Assembly (NCBI RefSeq): GCF_001613545.1
Contig: NZ_BDCO01000002.1
Span: 248,001-312,000, forward strand
Reading direction: 5' to 3'
Length of the DNA: 64,000 nucleotides
Origin: Terrimicrobium sacchariphilum
Lineage (GTDB): Bacteria > Verrucomicrobiota > Verrucomicrobiia > Chthoniobacterales > Terrimicrobiaceae
The number at the start of each line of letters is the position of its first letter. Position 1 is the first letter of the stretch. Below, piece after piece: positions 59,657 through 64,000 of this stretch. The position numbers and the translations under genes are program-made. The notes under the pieces are model-generated. The model did not search any database. It was not told the origin of the DNA and saw nothing but the letters and a program-made list of their open reading frames with translations.

Positions 59657-60958
59657 ATGATTTCTCTTCCGCTTCGTTGCACGGCGAACACCCGCGCTTT
59701 GACCGGAAAATCTGATTCTTCCATTTCGTACGTTTTGTCCTCTCAATCTGATATCACCCATAAACACGCCGACCACGGTTCCCTTGGCGTGAAATCGTCC
59801 GAATCTCCTTCTGGAGAGCACTCGCTCGGGCGTGTCTCGACCAGCTTCTTCCATTCCAAGGAGCCGTTCGAACTACGCTGTGGTGACCGCCTTGAGGAGT
59901 TCACTCTTGCCTACGAAACCTACGGCTCCCTGAACGCCGACCGATCCAATGCCATTCTGGTTTTTCATGCCATGACGGGCAGCCAGCATGCGGCGGGCTT
60001 CAATCCCGTCGTGCCAGGTCTCGATGGCCGCTGGACCGAGGAGATGTTCGGCGGATGGTGGGAGAACTTTATCGGGCCGGGGTTGGCGATCGATACGGAT
60101 AAGTATTTCGTTGTGTGCGCCAACTACCTTGGCGGCTGCTACGGATCGACTGGCCCGGCCTCGCCTCGTCACTCCGGCGGGGAACGCTGGGGAGCGGATT
60201 TTCCGCCGATTCGGATTTCAGATATCGTGGATTCGCAGATGCGGCTTCTCGATCACCTTGGCATCGAGACCCTGCATGCCGCGGTGGGCGCGTCGATCGG
60301 AGGATTCCTCACCCTGAGTCTGGCGACGCGGTATCCGGAGCGGGTCCGTACGGTCGTTCCCATCGCGACCGGACCCAGCACGACGATGCTTCAGAGGTTG
60401 ATGAATTTTGAGCAGATCGCAGCCATCGAGCAGGACCCGGAGTTTGCCAACGGGCACTACACCGCCCAACCTTTGCGCGGCCTCGCCTCGGCACGGCGCA
60501 CAGCGCACAAGACATTCGTCTCGTTGCACCACCTACGCGAGCGGGCGCGAGGCGAGCTCGTGGTGAGCGCTCCGCCGTTTGGCTGGTATCAGATCAATCA
60601 TCCGGTGGAGTCGTACATGTTTCACCAGGGGGAGAAATTCGCCGCCCGCTTCGATGCAAACTCCTACCTGCGCATCCTCGATGCCTGGCAGTGGTTTGAC
60701 CTCGTGGCTGAGGGCCACGCGAGTTCCTACAAAGAGCTCTTCTCCCGCTGCCGCGACCAGCGTTATCTCGTTTTCAGCATCGACTCCGATGGTTCCTTTG
60801 AACCTGCCGAGCAAGGGCGACTCGTCCACCATCTCGAGGCAGCAGAGGTGCCGGTGACCTGGATCAGTGTCCACTCCAGCAAGGGGCATGACGCCTTTCT
60901 GCTCGAGCCAGCGCTCTTCACTCCCCACCTTTCGCACATTCTCGCGGGCAAGGAGTGA
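59657..60958 (+). CDS. metX: Homoserine O-acetyltransferase (MetX-type)
   Basis: Alpha/beta-hydrolase-fold acyltransferase that acetylates (or succinylates) L-homoserine in methionine synthesis. LAYETYGSLNADRSNAILVFHAMTGSQH, the nucleophile S213 in VGASIGGF, the Asp in SIDSDGSFEPAEQ and the His in SKGHDAFLLE complete the triad in MetX order. The first 50-60 residues from ATG 59657 have no MetX counterpart; an in-frame GTG at 59789 would give a 389-residue protein of normal length. It converges with the metY-type gene, sharing a terminator. Acetyl versus succinyl donor cannot be told from the motif alone. Confidence 0.9.
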   Translation: MISLPLRCTANTRALTGKSDSSISYVLSSQSDITHKHADHGSLGVKSSESPSGEHSLGRVSTSFFHSKEPFELRCGDRLEEFTLAYETYGSLNADRSNAILVFHAMTGSQHAAGFNPVVPGLDGRWTEEMFGGWWENFIGPGLAIDTDKYFVVCANYLGGCYGSTGPASPRHSGGERWGADFPPIRISDIVDSQMRLLDHLGIETLHAAVGASIGGFLTLSLATRYPERVRTVVPIATGPSTTMLQRLMNFEQIAAIEQDPEFANGHYTAQPLRGLASARRTAHKTFVSLHHLRERARGELVVSAPPFGWYQINHPVESYMFHQGEKFAARFDANSYLRILDAWQWFDLVAEGHASSYKELFSRCRDQRYLVFSIDSDGSFEPAEQGRLVHHLEAAEVPVTWISVHSSKGHDAFLLEPALFTPHLSHILAGKE

Positions 60959-60970
60959 TGGAAAAGCAAA

Positions 60971-61000
60971 CGGCGCTTCCCGGAGGACCAGGAAGCGCCG
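60971..61000. terminator. Bidirectional hairpin between metX and metY
   Basis: Perfect 10-bp stem CGGCGCTTCC / GGAAGCGCCG with a 10-nt loop in the 66-bp space between the convergent stop codons. No T-tract on the plus strand; on the minus strand a short TTTGCTTTTCC follows, so it suits the metY transcript better. Confidence 0.65.
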
Positions 61001-61024
61001 CGTGAACTTGGACAGGATGCTGCC

Positions 61025-63405
<2,381 letters not shown>

Positions 63406-63418
63406 AACTAATAGCGAC

Positions 63419-63482
63419 TTACTTGGTAGTTATTTGAAAGTAAATAGGACTTTTTGACAATGCAGTCGGAGCTTGATCATTA
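63419..63482 (+). promoter_or_regulatory. Divergent promoter region of the Rrf2 gene with an inverted repeat
   Basis: TTACTT and AAGTAA (63419-63443) form an inverted repeat with a 13-bp gap, and TTGACA at 63454-63459 has a weak CATTAT -10 at 18-bp spacing. The repeat may be an operator of the Rrf2 regulator; support is only positional. Confidence 0.3.
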
Positions 63483-63573
63483 TTCCTTTGGATATAAGAT
63501 ACTTAAGAAATATCTTCAGGAGCCGTTGACGGCAGGAATTTCACGGACATAGTAGAAAATTCCCTGCCCGCCT

Positions 63574-64000
63574 GTGAGAATTTCCAACAAGACCGACTAC
63601 GCGCTGAGAGCTCTTTTCGCCTTGGTGGCCTCGCCAGGAGATACGGCGGTTTCCGCTCGCGAGATTGCCGAGAAGAGTAAGATTCCCCGCAAGTTTCTTG
63701 AGCAGATCATGCGCGAGCTCAAGGAGCAGGGTGTCGTACAGAGCATTCCAGGCAAACATGGCGGATACCGCCTCGCCCGCCCGGCGGCAGAAATCTCCAT
63801 TGGCGAGGTGGTTCGAAATTTCGATGGCCTTCATGGGCCGGCCCCTTGTGCGTGCCTGGACTGTAGCGCCGAGACCTGCCCCCACGAGAGCGCATGCCAT
63901 TTTCGCTGGCTGTTTGTCGATATTCGGGACTACGCCGCCCGGTTGCTGGACGGGGCGACCCTCGAGTCCGTCTATCGAAAGTCTGTTTCGGATCGAAGCA
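63574..64000 (+). CDS. Rrf2-family regulator, cysteine-rich, 3' truncated by the window end
   Basis: 142 codons of an Rrf2-type winged-helix regulator beginning at GTG 63574 with the classical RISNKTDYALRALFALV start. VSAREIAEKSKIPRKFLEQIM is the HTH and GKHGGYRLARP the wing. A Cys cluster (C92, C94, C97, C102 and C108 in CACLDC...CPHESAC) follows, more cysteines than the three that hold the Fe-S cluster in IscR/NsrR, suggesting metal or Fe-S sensing. The end lies beyond the window. It is divergent from the outer-membrane protein/metY pair; Rrf2 members such as CymR control sulfur metabolism, which fits, but the target is inferred. Confidence 0.85.
   Translation, partial: MRISNKTDYALRALFALVASPGDTAVSAREIAEKSKIPRKFLEQIMRELKEQGVVQSIPGKHGGYRLARPAAEISIGEVVRNFDGLHGPAPCACLDCSAETCPHESACHFRWLFVDIRDYAARLLDGATLESVYRKSVSDRS

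Overview
The window looks like a chromosomal segment of a soil- or sediment-type Verrucomicrobiota bacterium, close to the Chthoniobacter/Terrimicrobium (Spartobacteria) group. The case rests on a complete Verru_Chthon prepilin cassette (46759-52213), several PEP-CTERM proteins built of autotransporter-type beta-strand repeats, prepilin-like proteins with the H-X9-DG type C-terminus, and many glycoside hydrolases interspersed with FAD_oxidored proteins and LacI/GntR/AraC regulators. Genes are tightly packed, base composition is GC-rich and even, and I see no rRNA, tRNA, CRISPR array, insertion sequence or prophage.

Layout: 1-5610 holds the tail of an FAD oxidoreductase, a GH31 alpha-glucosidase, a GH29 alpha-L-fucosidase and an alpha/beta hydrolase. 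5607-15032 is a sugar-type locus: a LacI regulator with a palindromic operator faces an operon encoding a PEP-CTERM/prepilin fused ORF, a small carbohydrate-binding protein, a large secreted enzyme of unknown activity and a Gfo/Idh/MocA oxidoreductase, followed by a GntR/LacI hybrid regulator. An FkbM methyltransferase follows. 16022-29528 is the most unusual region. Two operons flank an NtrC-type sigma54 activator. One encodes a prepilin-like protein, two gamma-glutamyltransferase homologues and a secreted calpain-like protease. The other encodes an apparently exported enolase-superfamily epimerase, a DapB-like dehydrogenase, a PEP-CTERM beta protein, a glutamate/aspartate-type symporter and an exported GATase1-like protein. 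Matching palindromes and -24/-12-like boxes lie in front of both operons, so I read them as one regulon for using (gamma-)glutamyl peptides.

29774-45907 returns to carbohydrate: a PEP-CTERM protein, an MFS sugar transporter, a GH3 glucosidase coupled to a tandem-FAD protein, two secreted GH16 enzymes, a GH5 and a GH50-like agarase. 46019-52213 is the Verru_Chthon cassette in the order D-B-C-A plus a small secreted protein. 52672-59364 holds a PEP-CTERM protein, a PocR/AraC regulator divergent from another FAD oxidoreductase, a carbohydrate-binding protein, a GH1 beta-glucosidase and an SGNH esterase. 59657-64000 is sulfur amino acid metabolism: metX convergent with metY, an outer-membrane barrel protein, and the start of a cysteine-rich Rrf2 regulator that runs off the end of the window.

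The glycan parts fit a polysaccharide degrader: secreted GH16/GH50/esterase enzymes cut outside the cytoplasm, the MFS carrier imports oligosaccharides, and GH1, GH3, GH29, GH31 and GH5, which lack signal peptides, finish the job inside. All functions are assigned by reading motifs; no database search was run.
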